64,000 bases of DNA from Streptomyces bungoensis (GTDB taxonomy: Bacteria > Actinomycetota > Actinomycetes > Streptomycetales > Streptomycetaceae): contig NZ_KQ948852.1 of the NCBI RefSeq assembly GCF_001514215.1, forward strand, positions 253,254 through 317,253. Reading direction: 5' to 3'. How positions within the stretch are numbered: position 1 is the first letter of the stretch; the number at the start of each line of letters is the position of its first letter. The notes under the pieces are model-generated. The model saw only the letters and a program-made list of their open reading frames with translations, did no database searches and was not told the DNA's origin. Positions 17,641 to 26,349 of this stretch are shown in pieces. Position numbers and translations under genes: made by a program.

Positions 17641-18905
17641 GGATCGCATGACATCACTCCGCCGAGCGCGCAGGCGAGCAGCGCGACGGCCGGCCCGCCG
17701 AGTCCCCGCATCGCCGTACGCCGGTCCGGGTGCCGGCGGTACAGGTCGTGCGCGACGACGGCGAGGGCGACGACGAGCAGGCCCTGGGCCGCCATGAGGG
17801 CGCCGAAGGCCGCGTCGCCGGGCAGCGGCCCGGCCGACCGCCAGCCCGGCCGCGACCAGCCGGCGTAGAGCAGGGTGAGCAGCAGCAGGCCGAGGGCGCC
17901 GAGCGGCAGGCGGCGCACCAGGTGGCGGTCGACCGTCTGGTCGAGACGGTTCTCGGTGCGCCCCCGGCGGCAGACCACGCCCACCGCGGCGGCCGCCCAG
18001 CCGAGCAGCGCGGCGGCGAGGAGCCGGCCGACGGCGTCGAGGACGGCGGGGCCGCCGGGGCGGTGGTCCAAGCGGGCGGCGGGGGTGGCGACGGCGGCGG
18101 CGGCGGTGAGCAGGCCCGCCGCGGTGTGGGCGGCGCGCAGCCGGGCGACCAGGCGGCGCCCGTACCAGAAGCCGGGCCGGGCCAGCGCGCTGCCGTCGGT
18201 CTCCGGCTCGGGGTCGCGGGCCATCGGCCGGTGCGACTCGTAGGCCCGCCAGGTGCGGTGCGAGAGGTACCAGAGCAGCACGGTGAGTGCGGTCGGGACC
18301 AGCGCGGCGAGGGCGAGCCGGCGGCCGGGCCGGGTCCACCAGTCGTGCCCGGACGCGGCCGGGGCGAGGAAGCCCAGCCAGGAGTGGCGGTGGGCGCAGG
18401 CGGCGACGCCGGCGCACTGCCAGGCCACCAGGTCGAGGGCGACCTCGCAGGCGGCGGCGACCAGCAGCACCGTGAGAGTGAGGGCGGTCAGCCGCACCAG
18501 GAGACCGTAGAGCCGGACGGTGCGGCCGCGGCCGGGGGCGACGGGGCGCATCCAGTGGGCGAGGTTGACCACCATGAAGGGCAGGAGCAGCAGCCACAGC
18601 GCGCGGGTGCCGTCGCCGCTGGTGAGGTTGCACCAGACGTAGGCCTCCCGCACCGGCCCGTCGCGACCGGCGTTCCCGCCGCCCGTGTCCTCGGTGGCGG
18701 TGTCGCCCGTACGACCGGCGCCGCGGAAGACGGCGGCGGTGTCGTCGCCGGTGACGCGGACCGTCCGCGGGTCGCCGAGCATCTTCTCCGGGGTGGTACC
18801 GCCGACCCCGTGGACCGGCAGTTCCAGCTCGGTCTCCGGCGCCGTGCTCCGGTCGGTGCTTCCTCGCGTCTCCCGTCCGGTGCCGCGCCGCTGTGCCCGT
18901 TCCAC
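17379..18905 (-). CDS. Integral membrane protein, apparently C-terminally truncated
   Basis: The reading frame encodes 508 residues. The N-terminus ELPVHGVGGTTPEKMLGDP opens a family of large Streptomyces membrane proteins; about six hydrophobic segments follow, ending with GGPAVALLACALGGVMS. Exactly there the frame leaves its own region: the last 87 codons (17379-17640) lie antisense to the AAA+ gene and encode Ser/Arg-rich sequence with no family character. From memory, relatives continue well past GGVMS, so I read this as a gene that lost its 3' part, with the frame open by chance. Start GTG 18905 follows a GGGAG-like site; function is unknown. Confidence 0.6.
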   Translation of the reverse strand: MERAQRRGTGRETRGSTDRSTAPETELELPVHGVGGTTPEKMLGDPRTVRVTGDDTAAVFRGAGRTGDTATEDTGGGNAGRDGPVREAYVWCNLTSGDGTRALWLLLLPFMVVNLAHWMRPVAPGRGRTVRLYGLLVRLTALTLTVLLVAAACEVALDLVAWQCAGVAACAHRHSWLGFLAPAASGHDWWTRPGRRLALAALVPTALTVLLWYLSHRTWRAYESHRPMARDPEPETDGSALARPGFWYGRRLVARLRAAHTAAGLLTAAAAVATPAARLDHRPGGPAVLDAVGRLLAAALLGWAAAAVGVVCRRGRTENRLDQTVDRHLVRRLPLGALGLLLLTLLYAGWSRPGWRSAGPLPGDAAFGALMAAQGLLVVALAVVAHDLYRRHPDRRTAMRGLGGPAVALLACALGGVMSCDPQGSSGRSSAYSRVRSSVLGSSTWATRPACRSTIASKVCRAVRPLPNAGPFGSTVKYFSSASGAPGPSRYSCSSACCSTILSNSSGP

Positions 18906-19211
18906 CGCTCCCGCACCCCCCGTCACGTGCCGGTGAAGGCCTGTGTCCGTGCGCGTGCTGGATCTCCGTTCCCCGGGCGGTGTACACCTCTCGTCATGGA
19001 ATCTCCCCGATTCGAGGGATGACCGGCGGCGGAGAGGATGCCCGCCGGTGCCCGACGGGCAGGTGTGCTCGTGACGGGTGGTGGCGCAACCGGTCCCCCG
19101 CCGTGAAAAGATGGGGCGCCCGCGCCCGGCGGACGGCTGGAACCTCCAGGTCGGAGCGGACGGGGCGGGCCTGGCGGAGGACGGATTCGCGGCGAAAGGA
19201 CCGGAGCGTAC
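18906..19211. other. Divergent intergenic region with palindrome
   Basis: About 300 bases between a membrane protein gene and a DeoR gene. It contains the perfect palindrome GGTGTACACC (18979-18988), which could be an operator shared by both genes. No convincing coding sequence is present; long open frames here lack conserved features. Confidence 0.4.
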
Positions 19212-20042
19212 GTGAGCGAGAATCAGAACCTCCTCGCGGAGCAGCGCCGCGCCCTGATCCTCGACGAGGTCCGGCGCCGGGGTGGGGTCCGGGTCAACGA
19301 ACTGACGCGCAAGCTCGGCGTGTCGGACATGACCGTGCGCCGCGATCTCGACGCGCTGGCCCGTCAGGGCGTGCTGGAGAAGGTGCACGGCGGGGCGGTC
19401 CCCGTCGTGGAGGCGAGCACGCACGAGCCGGGGTTCGAGGCGAAGTCGGGCCTGGAGCTGACCGCCAAGGAGGACATCGCCCGGGCCGCGGCCCGGCTGG
19501 TGAAGCCGGGCACGGCGATCGCCCTGTCCGGTGGCACGACGACGTACGCGCTCGCGCAGCACCTGCTGGAGGTGCCGGACCTGACCGTGGTGACGAACTC
19601 GGTGCGGGTCGCCGACGTCTTCCACGCGGCGCAGCGCACCTCGGGGCAGCGGCAGGGCGCGGCGACGGTGGTGCTGACCGGCGGTGTGCGCACCCCGTCC
19701 GACTCACTGGTGGGTCCGGTGGCCGACCAGGCGATCGCCGCCCTCCACTTCGACCTGCTCTTCCTCGGCGTGCACGGCATATCGGCCGAGGCGGGCCTGT
19801 CGACGCCGAACCTCGCGGAGGCCGAGACCAACCGGCGTCTGGTGCAGTCGGCGCGCCGCGTCGTGGTGGTGGCCGACCACACCAAGTGGGGCACGGTGGG
19901 CCTGAGTTCGTTCGCCGCGCTGGAGCAGGTGGACACCCTGGTCACGGACGCGGGCCTGCCCGCACAGGCGCGCGCGGAGATCTCCGAGCACCTGCGCCGG
20001 CTGCTGGTGGCGGGCGAGACGGACGACGAGGACGACGTCTGA
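19212..20042 (+). CDS. DeoR/GlpR family transcriptional regulator
   Basis: A 276-residue repressor. The N-terminal DeoR helix-turn-helix (VNELTRKLGVSDMTVRRDLD, about 28-47) is followed by the sugar-phosphate-binding ISOCOT domain with SGGTTTYALA (about 102-111), VTNSVRVAD and VLTGG. The acidic tail DDEDDV is unusual but harmless. Effectors of this family are phosphorylated sugars. No sugar operon is adjacent, so targets are probably elsewhere. GTG 19212 follows AAAGGACCGGAG. Confidence 0.87.
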   Translation: MSENQNLLAEQRRALILDEVRRRGGVRVNELTRKLGVSDMTVRRDLDALARQGVLEKVHGGAVPVVEASTHEPGFEAKSGLELTAKEDIARAAARLVKPGTAIALSGGTTTYALAQHLLEVPDLTVVTNSVRVADVFHAAQRTSGQRQGAATVVLTGGVRTPSDSLVGPVADQAIAALHFDLLFLGVHGISAEAGLSTPNLAEAETNRRLVQSARRVVVVADHTKWGTVGLSSFAALEQVDTLVTDAGLPAQARAEISEHLRRLLVAGETDDEDDV

Positions 20043-20069
20043 CGCGACGTCAGCCAAGGCGCCGCCGCG

Positions 20070-20092
20070 CTGCCGGCCGGGCTCTCCGGCAG
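20070..20092. terminator. Stem-loop between convergent genes
   Basis: CTGCCGG and CCGGCAG (20070-20076, 20086-20092) form a 7-bp stem in the gap between the DeoR gene and the convergent PLP enzyme gene, and could end transcription from both sides. Confidence 0.45.
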
Positions 20093-20142
20093 GCGGTCGC
20101 GGCCCCGGACCGGCGGCTGAGCGGCCGGCCGGGCGGCCGGGC

Positions 20143-21267
20143 TCAGTCCTGCCACACCCCCGTCGCCAGCAGGGACTCGATCGCCGCCGCGCAGGGCGCG
20201 ATGTCCAGGCCCTGCTCCTCGAGCCAGCTGTCCGAGTAGTACTTGTCGAGGTAGCGGTCCCCCGGGTCGCACAGCAGGGTGACCACGCTGCCCGTGCGGC
20301 CCGCGGCCACCATCTCGGAGACGATCTTCAGCGCGCTCCACAGACCGGTGCCGGTCGAGCCGCCCGCCCTGCGGCCGATGGCCCGCTCCAGAGCGCGCAC
20401 GGCGGCCACGCTCGCCGCGTCCGGGACCTTCATCATCCGGTCGATCGCCCCGGGCACGAAGCTCGGTTCCATGCGCGGCCGGCCGATGCCCTCGATACGG
20501 GAGCCGCAGTCGCAGGTGACGTCCGGGTCGCCGGTGGTCCAGCCGTCGAAGAAGCAGGAGTTCTCGGGGTCTGCGACACAGACGCGGGTGTCGTACTGCA
20601 TGTAGTGGATGTAGCGCGCGAGGGTGGCCGAGGTGCCGCCGGTGCCCGCGGTGGCGACGATCCAGGCGGGCTCGGGGAAGCGCTCCAGCTCCAGCTGGCG
20701 GAAGATCGACTCGGCGATGTTGTTGTTGCCGCGCCAGTCCGTGGCCCGTTCGGCGTAGGTGAACTGGTCCATGTAGTGCCCGCCGGTCTCCACCGCCAGG
20801 CGGGCGGACTCCTCGTACATCTTCCGGGAGTCGTCCACGAAGTGGCACCGTCCGCCGTGGAACTCGATCAGGCGGATCTTCTCGGCGCTGGTCGTGCGGG
20901 GCATGACGGCGATGAAGGGCACGCCGATCAGCTTGGCGAAGTACGCCTCCGAGACGGCCGTCGAGCCGCTGGAGGCCTCGATCACCGGGGCGCCCGGCCG
21001 GATCCAGCCGTTGCAGAGGCCGTAGAGGAACAGGGAGCGGGCCAGGCGGTGCTTGAGGCTCCCCGTCGGGTGCGTCGACTCGTCCTTCAGGTACAGGTCG
21101 ATGCCCCACCGCTCGGGCAGCGGGAAGCGCAGCAGGTGGGTGTCCGCCGAGCGGTTGGCGTCGGCCTGGACCTTGCGGACGGCTTCTTTCAGCCAGTCGC
21201 GGTAGGCGGCGTCACTGCGGTCGACGTCGAGGGTGGCGCCGGGCCGGGTCTGTGGGGTGGTGCTCAC
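20143..21267 (-). CDS. PLP-dependent cysteine synthase-family enzyme (Cds1-like cysteine desulfhydrase)
   Basis: A 374-residue fold-type II PLP enzyme. The cofactor lysine is in [10 protein letters not shown] (about residue 72), the substrate loop is SSGSTA, where cysteine synthases have SSGNTG, and the phosphate loop is GTGGTSAT. Length and insertions match the mycobacterial Cds1 (Rv3684) group, which breaks cysteine to pyruvate, H2S and ammonia, more than CysK. ATG-proximal leader ends with GGAGCACC-like sequence; the start GTG 21267 gives the full N-terminus. Physiological direction is not certain from sequence. Confidence 0.83.
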   Translation of the reverse strand: MSTTPQTRPGATLDVDRSDAAYRDWLKEAVRKVQADANRSADTHLLRFPLPERWGIDLYLKDESTHPTGSLKHRLARSLFLYGLCNGWIRPGAPVIEASSGSTAVSEAYFAKLIGVPFIAVMPRTTSAEKIRLIEFHGGRCHFVDDSRKMYEESARLAVETGGHYMDQFTYAERATDWRGNNNIAESIFRQLELERFPEPAWIVATAGTGGTSATLARYIHYMQYDTRVCVADPENSCFFDGWTTGDPDVTCDCGSRIEGIGRPRMEPSFVPGAIDRMMKVPDAASVAAVRALERAIGRRAGGSTGTGLWSALKIVSEMVAAGRTGSVVTLLCDPGDRYLDKYYSDSWLEEQGLDIAPCAAAIESLLATGVWQD

Positions 21268-21667
21268 GGCGGTGCTCCTTACGCTGGGCGCCGACGGCGG
21301 CGGGCGCGCCCGGCACCTCGATCATAGGCACCTGCGACATCGCTTCCCACCTGCATAAACGCATCTTTGAGCCACTCCAAGGAGCGACTGGGGCACGTGC
21401 GTGCGAGAAGTGCGGGGGCGCGCGCCGGCACGCGTGCTCCGGGTGCCCTCGGCATGCGCCCGTGCGCACTGGTGCTCGCGGCCGCATGGGGGCAGACTGC
21501 ACCGACGGGACGGTGGTCCGCAGGGGCGCACGCACTGGATCACCGCGACCACCGAGGAAACGACCACCAGGCGGTCGTGCGGCCACGGGCGGTACGGCCG
21601 GACACGGGCCGGATCCGGTCCCGGGCGGGCCGGGCTCCGGCGGCGACGCGCAAAGGGGCGGCGAAGA
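21268..21667. other. 400-base intergenic region
   Basis: It separates a divergent pair. AT-richer sequence near 21318-21370 contains TATGAT on the minus strand (about 40-60 bases upstream of the PLP gene), a possible -10 box. Open frames across the stretch on both strands show no conserved features, and I assign no gene. Confidence 0.4.
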
Positions 21668-21991
21668 ATGGCGGAGCCGGAGTTCACGGCCACGGGCGTG
21701 CGGATCGGCAGGCGGCTGCGTTCCCTCACCCGGGCCGGGCAGGTCCGGATCAGCGACGGCAGGCTGGAGTTGCTCACCAGCTACGGCAGTGAGATCGACA
21801 GCGCGCCGGTGCAGGCGGTCCGCGCCTCCAAACCCTGGTTCGCCCCGGAGGACCGGGCACTGGCGGACCTGAACGGCAACCGGTACCTGCTGACCCTGGG
21901 CGAGCACGACCCCGCTCCGGGCCGGCCGGGGCCGCCCGCGGCGCGGCGGTTCATCGAGGCCGTGCGCCGGGCCGCCGGGCGCGGCGGCTGA
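21668..21991 (+). CDS. Hypothetical small protein
   Basis: A 107-residue basic protein starting MAEPEFTATG. It has two beta-rich stretches (RIGRRLRSLTRAGQVRISDG and LELLTSYGSEIDSAPVQAV) and the pattern KPWFAPEDRALADLNGNRYLLTLG, which looks like a PH-like or small beta-barrel domain; a short helix ends the protein. No signal peptide or membrane segment. GCAAAGGGG lies upstream of ATG 21668. I do not recognise the function. Confidence 0.68.
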   Translation: MAEPEFTATGVRIGRRLRSLTRAGQVRISDGRLELLTSYGSEIDSAPVQAVRASKPWFAPEDRALADLNGNRYLLTLGEHDPAPGRPGPPAARRFIEAVRRAAGRGG

Positions 21992-22195
21992 CCGGCCGTC
22001 GTCGCGGCGAGTTGCGCACGCGCTGCCGCTGCGTCACGCTGGTCACACGTCACTCTGGGTTTACCGGCGATAACGCTGCGAACCAGCCCGCCGGCCACGA
22101 CAGCAGGCGCAGGTTTGGACGCAAGCACCCTGCTGGATCCGTTGTTCTCCGTGTTCTTCCGGTCCTCGGGACCTCTACATCGGGGAGTCGCAGCA

Positions 22196-22810
22196 GTGAT
22201 CAGTCATCCGAGCAGGCACTGCACGGTGGAGCTCCAGGCCCTGCCGTCGCGGATCGGCCAGGTCCGCAGAATCGTATCTGCGCAGTTGCGCTACTGGCAT
22301 CTCGACCCGTTGATAGACCGCGCCGCGCTCGGGGTGACCGAGCTGCTCAGCAATGTCCACCGGCACGCCCGGCCCGACAAGTCGTGCACCGTGGAGCTGG
22401 AGTTGCTGCTCGACCGGCTCACGGTCTCGGTGCGCGACCACGATCCGCGCCTTCCGGTGGTCGCCGACGCGGCGCAGCCGGCCCACGCCACCCCGCTGGC
22501 CACCTGCGGGCGGGGGCTGGCGATGGTGGCCGCGATGAGCGAGAGCTGGGGCGCCCGCCCGGACGGCGACGACGGCAAGGTCGTGTGGTTCACGCTGCCG
22601 GCGCCGGGGACGAACCACCGCTCCCAGGCCCGGACGCCCCGCCGGAGCGCCGAGCGGCAGCCCGCGCCCCGGCTCACCGGGGTCCAGCCGGCACCCGCTC
22701 CGGTGGCCGCCCCCGCGCCGGCGGTGGTCCACGCATCGGCCGTCGCCGCGGCAGCCGTTGGGGGCCGTGCCCCGGCTGCGGCCGGGGCACGGCAGGTGGT
22801 GCACGGCTGA
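22196..22810 (+). CDS. ATP-binding anti-sigma regulatory factor (RsbW-like kinase domain)
   Basis: A 204-residue protein. Residues about 10-135 are an HATPase_c domain with the N-box ALGVTELLSNVHRHA, DHDPRLP at the G1 position, and GRGLAMV at G2. The remaining 65 residues are Pro/Ala-rich and disordered. Such proteins in Streptomyces are partner-switching kinases that phosphorylate anti-anti-sigma factors and bind sigma-B-like factors. No sigma or antagonist gene is adjacent. GTG 22196 follows GGGGAG at 9-base spacing; an ATG at 22115 would add 27 residues. Confidence 0.85.
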   Translation: MISHPSRHCTVELQALPSRIGQVRRIVSAQLRYWHLDPLIDRAALGVTELLSNVHRHARPDKSCTVELELLLDRLTVSVRDHDPRLPVVADAAQPAHATPLATCGRGLAMVAAMSESWGARPDGDDGKVVWFTLPAPGTNHRSQARTPRRSAERQPAPRLTGVQPAPAPVAAPAPAVVHASAVAAAAVGGRAPAAAGARQVVHG

Positions 22811-22833
22811 AGCGCGGTGGACGCCACCTCACC

Positions 22834-22872
22834 GCACAGGAGCGGGACGTCGTGGTGACGTCCCGCCTGTGC
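22834..22872. terminator. Strong stem-loop between convergent genes
   Basis: GCACAGGAGCGGGACGTC (22834-22851) pairs with GACGTCCCGCCTGTGC (22857-22872), giving 16 pairs with one bulged A and a five-base loop. It sits 24 bases after the anti-sigma gene and 61 bases after the convergent SHOCT gene, so it can serve both. Confidence 0.75.
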
Positions 22873-22935
22873 CGTGTGCCTGCCGTGCCGTCCTTCGCAC
22901 GTGGGCGGCGGTGCCCGGTGGCGTCGGCGCGGTGC

Positions 22936-23214
22936 TCAGGCCGCACCGGCCTTGCGGCCGAACTGCTCCTCCAGGACGGAGAGCCGGCGCCCGTACTCGT
23001 CCTCGTCGATCTCGCCGGAGGCGAAGCGGCGGCCGAGGACCGCGAGCGGCGGGTCGCCCGCCGGGCGGCCGCCGTCCAGGGCCCGCCAGGGGCCGCCGCG
23101 CCCCGCCCCGCCGTGCGGCAGGGTGACGGCGCCGACCACGACGGCCGCCCGGATCAGCGGGAAGAGGAGGATCCACGGTCCGGGTCCGCCGTAGTGGTTC
23201 GCCGGCGTCTGCGT
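22936..23214 (-). CDS. SHOCT domain membrane protein, probable ACG start
   Basis: The frame gives a short protein with an N-terminal membrane segment (WILLFPLIRAAVVVGAVTL) and a C-terminal SHOCT motif (LGRRFASGEIDEDEYGRRL), 92 residues in all. No ATG, GTG or TTG precedes the membrane segment in frame. An ACG at 23212-23214 lies six bases after a perfect ribosome site GGAGAGGG (23221-23228), just where the start should be. The first GTG inside the frame, at 23139, would destroy the membrane segment. Either translation starts at ACG, the gene is mutated, or a base was misread. SHOCT proteins bind partners or oligomerise. Confidence 0.6.
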   Translation of the reverse strand, partial: TQTPANHYGGPGPWILLFPLIRAAVVVGAVTLPHGGAGRGGPWRALDGGRPAGDPPLAVLGRRFASGEIDEDEYGRRLSVLEEQFGRKAGAA

Positions 23215-23379
23215 CTCGGTCCCTCTCCGTCGGGGGATCGGGTCTGCGGTGATGCCACGAGACCGCCTGCCCGAGGGGCCGGGGTCGTCGTGCGGCGGGC
23301 GGCCCTGCGGGTACCTCCCCGGGAGTACGCCGGCGGGCTCCCGGAGCAGCCTTCCCGGGTTCCTGCCGGACGTGGCCCG

Positions 23380-24525
23380 TCAGCGGCTCCGGCGGGCGTT
23401 GAGCCGGGCGGCCTGGCGGGTCAGGTGATCGCGTTCGGCGAGGTCGGGTGCCCTGTGGGCCGCCTCTGCGTACAGCCGGGCCGCCGTCGTCAGGTCGCCG
23501 TCGCGCTCGTGGAGGTGGGCCGCCACCGCGGTGTGCCGGGGCAGGGCGGGGTCCAGCGCCGCGAGGGCGGCCAGGCCGGCGCGGGGGCCGTCGGCCTCGC
23601 CGACGGCCACGGCGCGGTTGAGCCGGACGACGGGGCTGTCGGTCAGGCGCACGAGTTCGTCGTACCACTCGACGATCTGCACCCAGTCGGTCTCCTCGGC
23701 GGCGGGCGCGTCGGCGTGGAGGGCGGCGACGGCGGCCTGGGCCTGGAACTCGCCCAGCCGGTCGCGGGCGAGGGCCGCCTGCAGGATGCCGACGCCTTCG
23801 GCGATCAGCCCGGTGTCCCACCGGGCGCGGTCCTGCTCGGCGAGCGGGACGAGGCTGCCGTCGGGCGCGGTCCGGGCGGCGCGCCGGGCGTGGTGCAGGA
23901 GCATGAGGGCGAGCAGGCCCGCCACCTCGGGGTGGTCGATCCGGGCCGCGAGCTGCCGGGTGATCCGGATGGCCTCGGCGGCGAGGTCGACGTCACCGGA
24001 GTAGCCCTCGTTGAAGACCAGGTAGAGGACGCGCAGCACGGTGGCGACGTCGCCGGGCCGGTCGAACCGCACGCCGGAGACGGTCCGCTTGGCCCGGCTG
24101 ATGCGCTGCGCCATGGTCGCCTCGGGCACCAGGTAGGCCTGGGCGATCTGCCGGGTGGTGAGTCCGCCGACGGCGCGCAGGGTGAGCGCGACCGCGGACG
24201 ACGGCGTCAGTGACGGGTGCGCGCACAGGAAGTAGAGCTGGAGGGTGTCGTCCACCGCGGGCGTGGCACCGGGCTCCGGCTCCTGGTCGACGAGGTCCTC
24301 ACGCCGGCGGCGGGCCGCGTCGGACCGGGTCGCGTCGAGGAACCGGCGCCAGGCCACCGTGACCAGCCAGCCCTTGGGGTCGCGCGGCGGGTCGGCGGGC
24401 CAGACCCGGACCGCCTCGACGAGCGCGTCCTGCACGGCGTCCTCGGCCGCCGCGAAGTCGGCTCCGCGGCGGACGAGGACGGTGATCACGCTCGGTGTGA
24501 GGCTGCGCAGCAGGGCCTCGTTCAT
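23380..24525 (-). CDS. ECF42-group RNA polymerase sigma factor with C-terminal TPR-like domain
   Basis: A 381-residue sigma factor. Sigma-2 (FAAAEDAVQDALVEAVRVWP) and sigma-4 (LTTRQIAQAYLVPEATMAQR) regions fill the first 170 residues; about 200 residues of helical repeats follow, starting near VFNEGYSG, as in the ECF42 group. That group is always next to a DGPF/YCII protein and has no membrane anti-sigma factor. ATG 24525 lies 7 bases after the stop of the DGPF gene, so the two form an operon. A matching promoter is found upstream of that operon. Confidence 0.9.
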   Translation of the reverse strand: MNEALLRSLTPSVITVLVRRGADFAAAEDAVQDALVEAVRVWPADPPRDPKGWLVTVAWRRFLDATRSDAARRRREDLVDQEPEPGATPAVDDTLQLYFLCAHPSLTPSSAVALTLRAVGGLTTRQIAQAYLVPEATMAQRISRAKRTVSGVRFDRPGDVATVLRVLYLVFNEGYSGDVDLAAEAIRITRQLAARIDHPEVAGLLALMLLHHARRAARTAPDGSLVPLAEQDRARWDTGLIAEGVGILQAALARDRLGEFQAQAAVAALHADAPAAEETDWVQIVEWYDELVRLTDSPVVRLNRAVAVGEADGPRAGLAALAALDPALPRHTAVAAHLHERDGDLTTAARLYAEAAHRAPDLAERDHLTRQAARLNARRSR

Positions 24526-24532
24526 GGACGGG

Positions 24533-24940
24533 TCACTCCGTGACGGTGGGATGCGCGGCCAGGAACGGGCGCACCTCGAGCCACTCGTGGATCGGCTTCC
24601 CACCGGCGCCGGGGGCGGCGGACAGTTCCCCGGCCAGTTCGACGGCGCGCTCCTGGCTGTCGACGTCGATCACCATCCAGCCGGCGATGAGGTCCTTGGT
24701 CTCGGCGAACGGGCCGTCGGTGACCGGCGGGCGGCCCTCGCCGTCGTAGCGGACCCACATCCCGTCGGGGGCGAGCGCCTGGCCGTCGACGAACTCGCCG
24801 CTCTTCTCCAGCCGGGCCGCGAAGTCGTTCATGTACTGGATGTGCGCCGAGATCTCCTGCGGCGTCCACCGGTCCATGGGCACGTCGTTGACCGCGGCCG
24901 GAGCGCCGCGGTAGTGCTTCAGCAGCAGGTACTTCGCCAT
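24533..24940 (-). CDS. YciI/DGPF family protein
   Basis: A 135-residue ferredoxin-like alpha/beta protein with the signature DGPFAETKD, the classic DGPF motif of ECF42-linked proteins. Family members may bind small ligands; their link to sigma activity is unresolved. ATG 24940 is supported by GAGGAGAG six bases upstream; an earlier start at 25021 has no ribosome site. It is the first gene of the operon with the sigma factor. Confidence 0.9.
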   Translation of the reverse strand: MAKYLLLKHYRGAPAAVNDVPMDRWTPQEISAHIQYMNDFAARLEKSGEFVDGQALAPDGMWVRYDGEGRPPVTDGPFAETKDLIAGWMVIDVDSQERAVELAGELSAAPGAGGKPIHEWLEVRPFLAAHPTVTE

Positions 24941-24990
24941 GGGTCTCTCCTCAGTGCTGTGCGATCCGGTGTGGTCGCGTTCGTCCCGGG

Positions 24991-25017
24991 GACGGAGCCG
25001 GTCCGGGGTTCTCGACA
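24991..25017 (-). promoter_or_regulatory. Candidate ECF42-dependent promoter
   Basis: On the minus strand TGTCGA (25017-25012) is followed after 17 bases by CGTC (24994-24991), about 50 bases before the DGPF start codon. This fits the published ECF42 promoter pattern TGTCGA with CG(A/T)C, implying autoregulation of the operon. Confidence 0.65.
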
Positions 25018-25057
25018 TCACCGTCCAAGATTTTTTCCCCGGTTTCTCGCGGGCTCG

Positions 25058-26296
25058 TCACCGCAGGGCCGTCAGCGGGTCGTCCAGCACCGGCTGCCAG
25101 GCCAGCTCCGCGGCGCCGACCAGGCTGTTGTGGTCGAGGGTGCAGGGCAGGATGGGGACGCCGCCGCTCTGGCCCCACAGGCTGCGATCGGCGACCACCG
25201 CGCGCAGCCGGCCGGGGTCGGCGTCCAGGAGGGTGCGGTGCAGTCCGCCGAGGATGATGCGGTCGGGGTTGAGGAGGTTGACCAGGCCGGCGAGACCGAG
25301 ACCCAGGCGGTCGATGAGCGCTTCGGCGGCGGTGCGCACGGCCGGGTCGGCGTACCGGGTGCGCAGCAGGTCGTCGGCCTGCTGGAGCAGGGACACCTCG
25401 GGGCCCGGTTCGCGGCCGGCCTCGACGAGCAGGGCCAGCGGGTCCGCCTCGACGTCCAGGCAGCCGCGGCTGCCGCAGTGGCAGGGCCGGCCCACGGGGT
25501 TGACGGTGAGGTGGCCGACCTCCAGGGCCAGCCCCGAACTGCCGGTGTGCAGACGGCCGTCGATGACCAGGGCGCCGCCGACGCCCCGGTGCCCGGTGGC
25601 CACGCACAGCAGGTCGCGAGCGCCCCGGCCGGCGCCGTGCCGGTGCTCGGCGAGGGCGGCGAGGTTCACGTCGTTGCCCGCGAAGGCGGGGCCGGTGATC
25701 CCGGCGGCGCGGACGCACTCGGCGAAGATCCGGCGGACGGGGGCCCCGACCGGCCAGGCCAGGTGGAGCGGGTTGAGGGCCAGGCCGTCGGGTTCGGCGA
25801 CGGCGGAGGGCACGGCGAGGCCCGCGCCCACGCAGCGCCGCCCGGTCGCGCGGAGCAGTTCCGCGCCCGCCTCGACGACCGTGCCCAGCACCTTCGCCGG
25901 GTCGGCGTCGACGCTCTCGCAGCCCGGCGCGGTCGCCACGATCCGCCCGCCGAGGCCGACCAGAGCGGCCCGGAACCCGTCGGCGTGCACCTGAGCGGCG
26001 AGCGCCACCGGGCCGTCCTCGGCGAGCCGCAGCCGGTGCGAGGGGCGTCCCTGGGAACCGGACGCCGCGCCCGGCCTGGCGTCCACCCGGATCAGGCCCA
26101 GCGCCTCCAGCTCGGCGGCGACCGCCCCGGCCGTCGCCCGGGTGACCCCGAGTTCGGCGGTGAGCACCGCCCGGGTCGGCGCCCGCCCGGTGTGCACGAG
26201 CTCCAGCGCGGGCCCGAGGGCGCCGCGGCCCCGGTCCAGGCGCGCTCTCGAGGTGGTCTCTTCCCCCGCCTTCCGGGGGTCCTCCTTGCCGCTCAT
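25058..26296 (-). CDS. ROK family transcriptional regulator
   Basis: A 412-residue protein with an N-terminal winged helix (RAVLTAELGVTRATAGAVAAEL, about 42-62) and a ROK sugar-kinase-like domain. The zinc motif CHCGSRGCLDVEA is intact and follows the conserved GH of EVGHLTVNP. Such proteins (NagC/Mlc/XylR type) repress sugar genes and sense the free or phosphorylated sugar. It has no sugar operon beside it. GGGAGA upstream supports ATG 26296. Confidence 0.88.
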   Translation of the reverse strand: MSGKEDPRKAGEETTSRARLDRGRGALGPALELVHTGRAPTRAVLTAELGVTRATAGAVAAELEALGLIRVDARPGAASGSQGRPSHRLRLAEDGPVALAAQVHADGFRAALVGLGGRIVATAPGCESVDADPAKVLGTVVEAGAELLRATGRRCVGAGLAVPSAVAEPDGLALNPLHLAWPVGAPVRRIFAECVRAAGITGPAFAGNDVNLAALAEHRHGAGRGARDLLCVATGHRGVGGALVIDGRLHTGSSGLALEVGHLTVNPVGRPCHCGSRGCLDVEADPLALLVEAGREPGPEVSLLQQADDLLRTRYADPAVRTAAEALIDRLGLGLAGLVNLLNPDRIILGGLHRTLLDADPGRLRAVVADRSLWGQSGGVPILPCTLDHNSLVGAAELAWQPVLDDPLTALR

Positions 26297-26349
26297 GAGG
26301 GGGAGTCTCCCATGATCCGCAACCGTCGTGGCCCGGGCCCGTGACCGGC

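Noticed and set aside
17356..18987. 543-residue open frame on the minus strand across the membrane protein gene
   Set aside because: Its product is Arg/Pro/Gly-rich GC noise; the frame one base away has the hydrophobic segments and family N-terminus.
21212..21907. 231-residue minus-strand frame in the 400-base intergenic region, including a short segment MRLCRWEAMSQV
   Set aside because: The segment looked like a possible upstream small gene of the PLP enzyme, but there is no ribosome site and no recognisable pattern.
24245..26344. 699-residue plus-strand frame over the sigma factor, DGPF and ROK genes
   Set aside because: Antisense to three genes with clear motifs; composition is that of GC-rich shadow frames.
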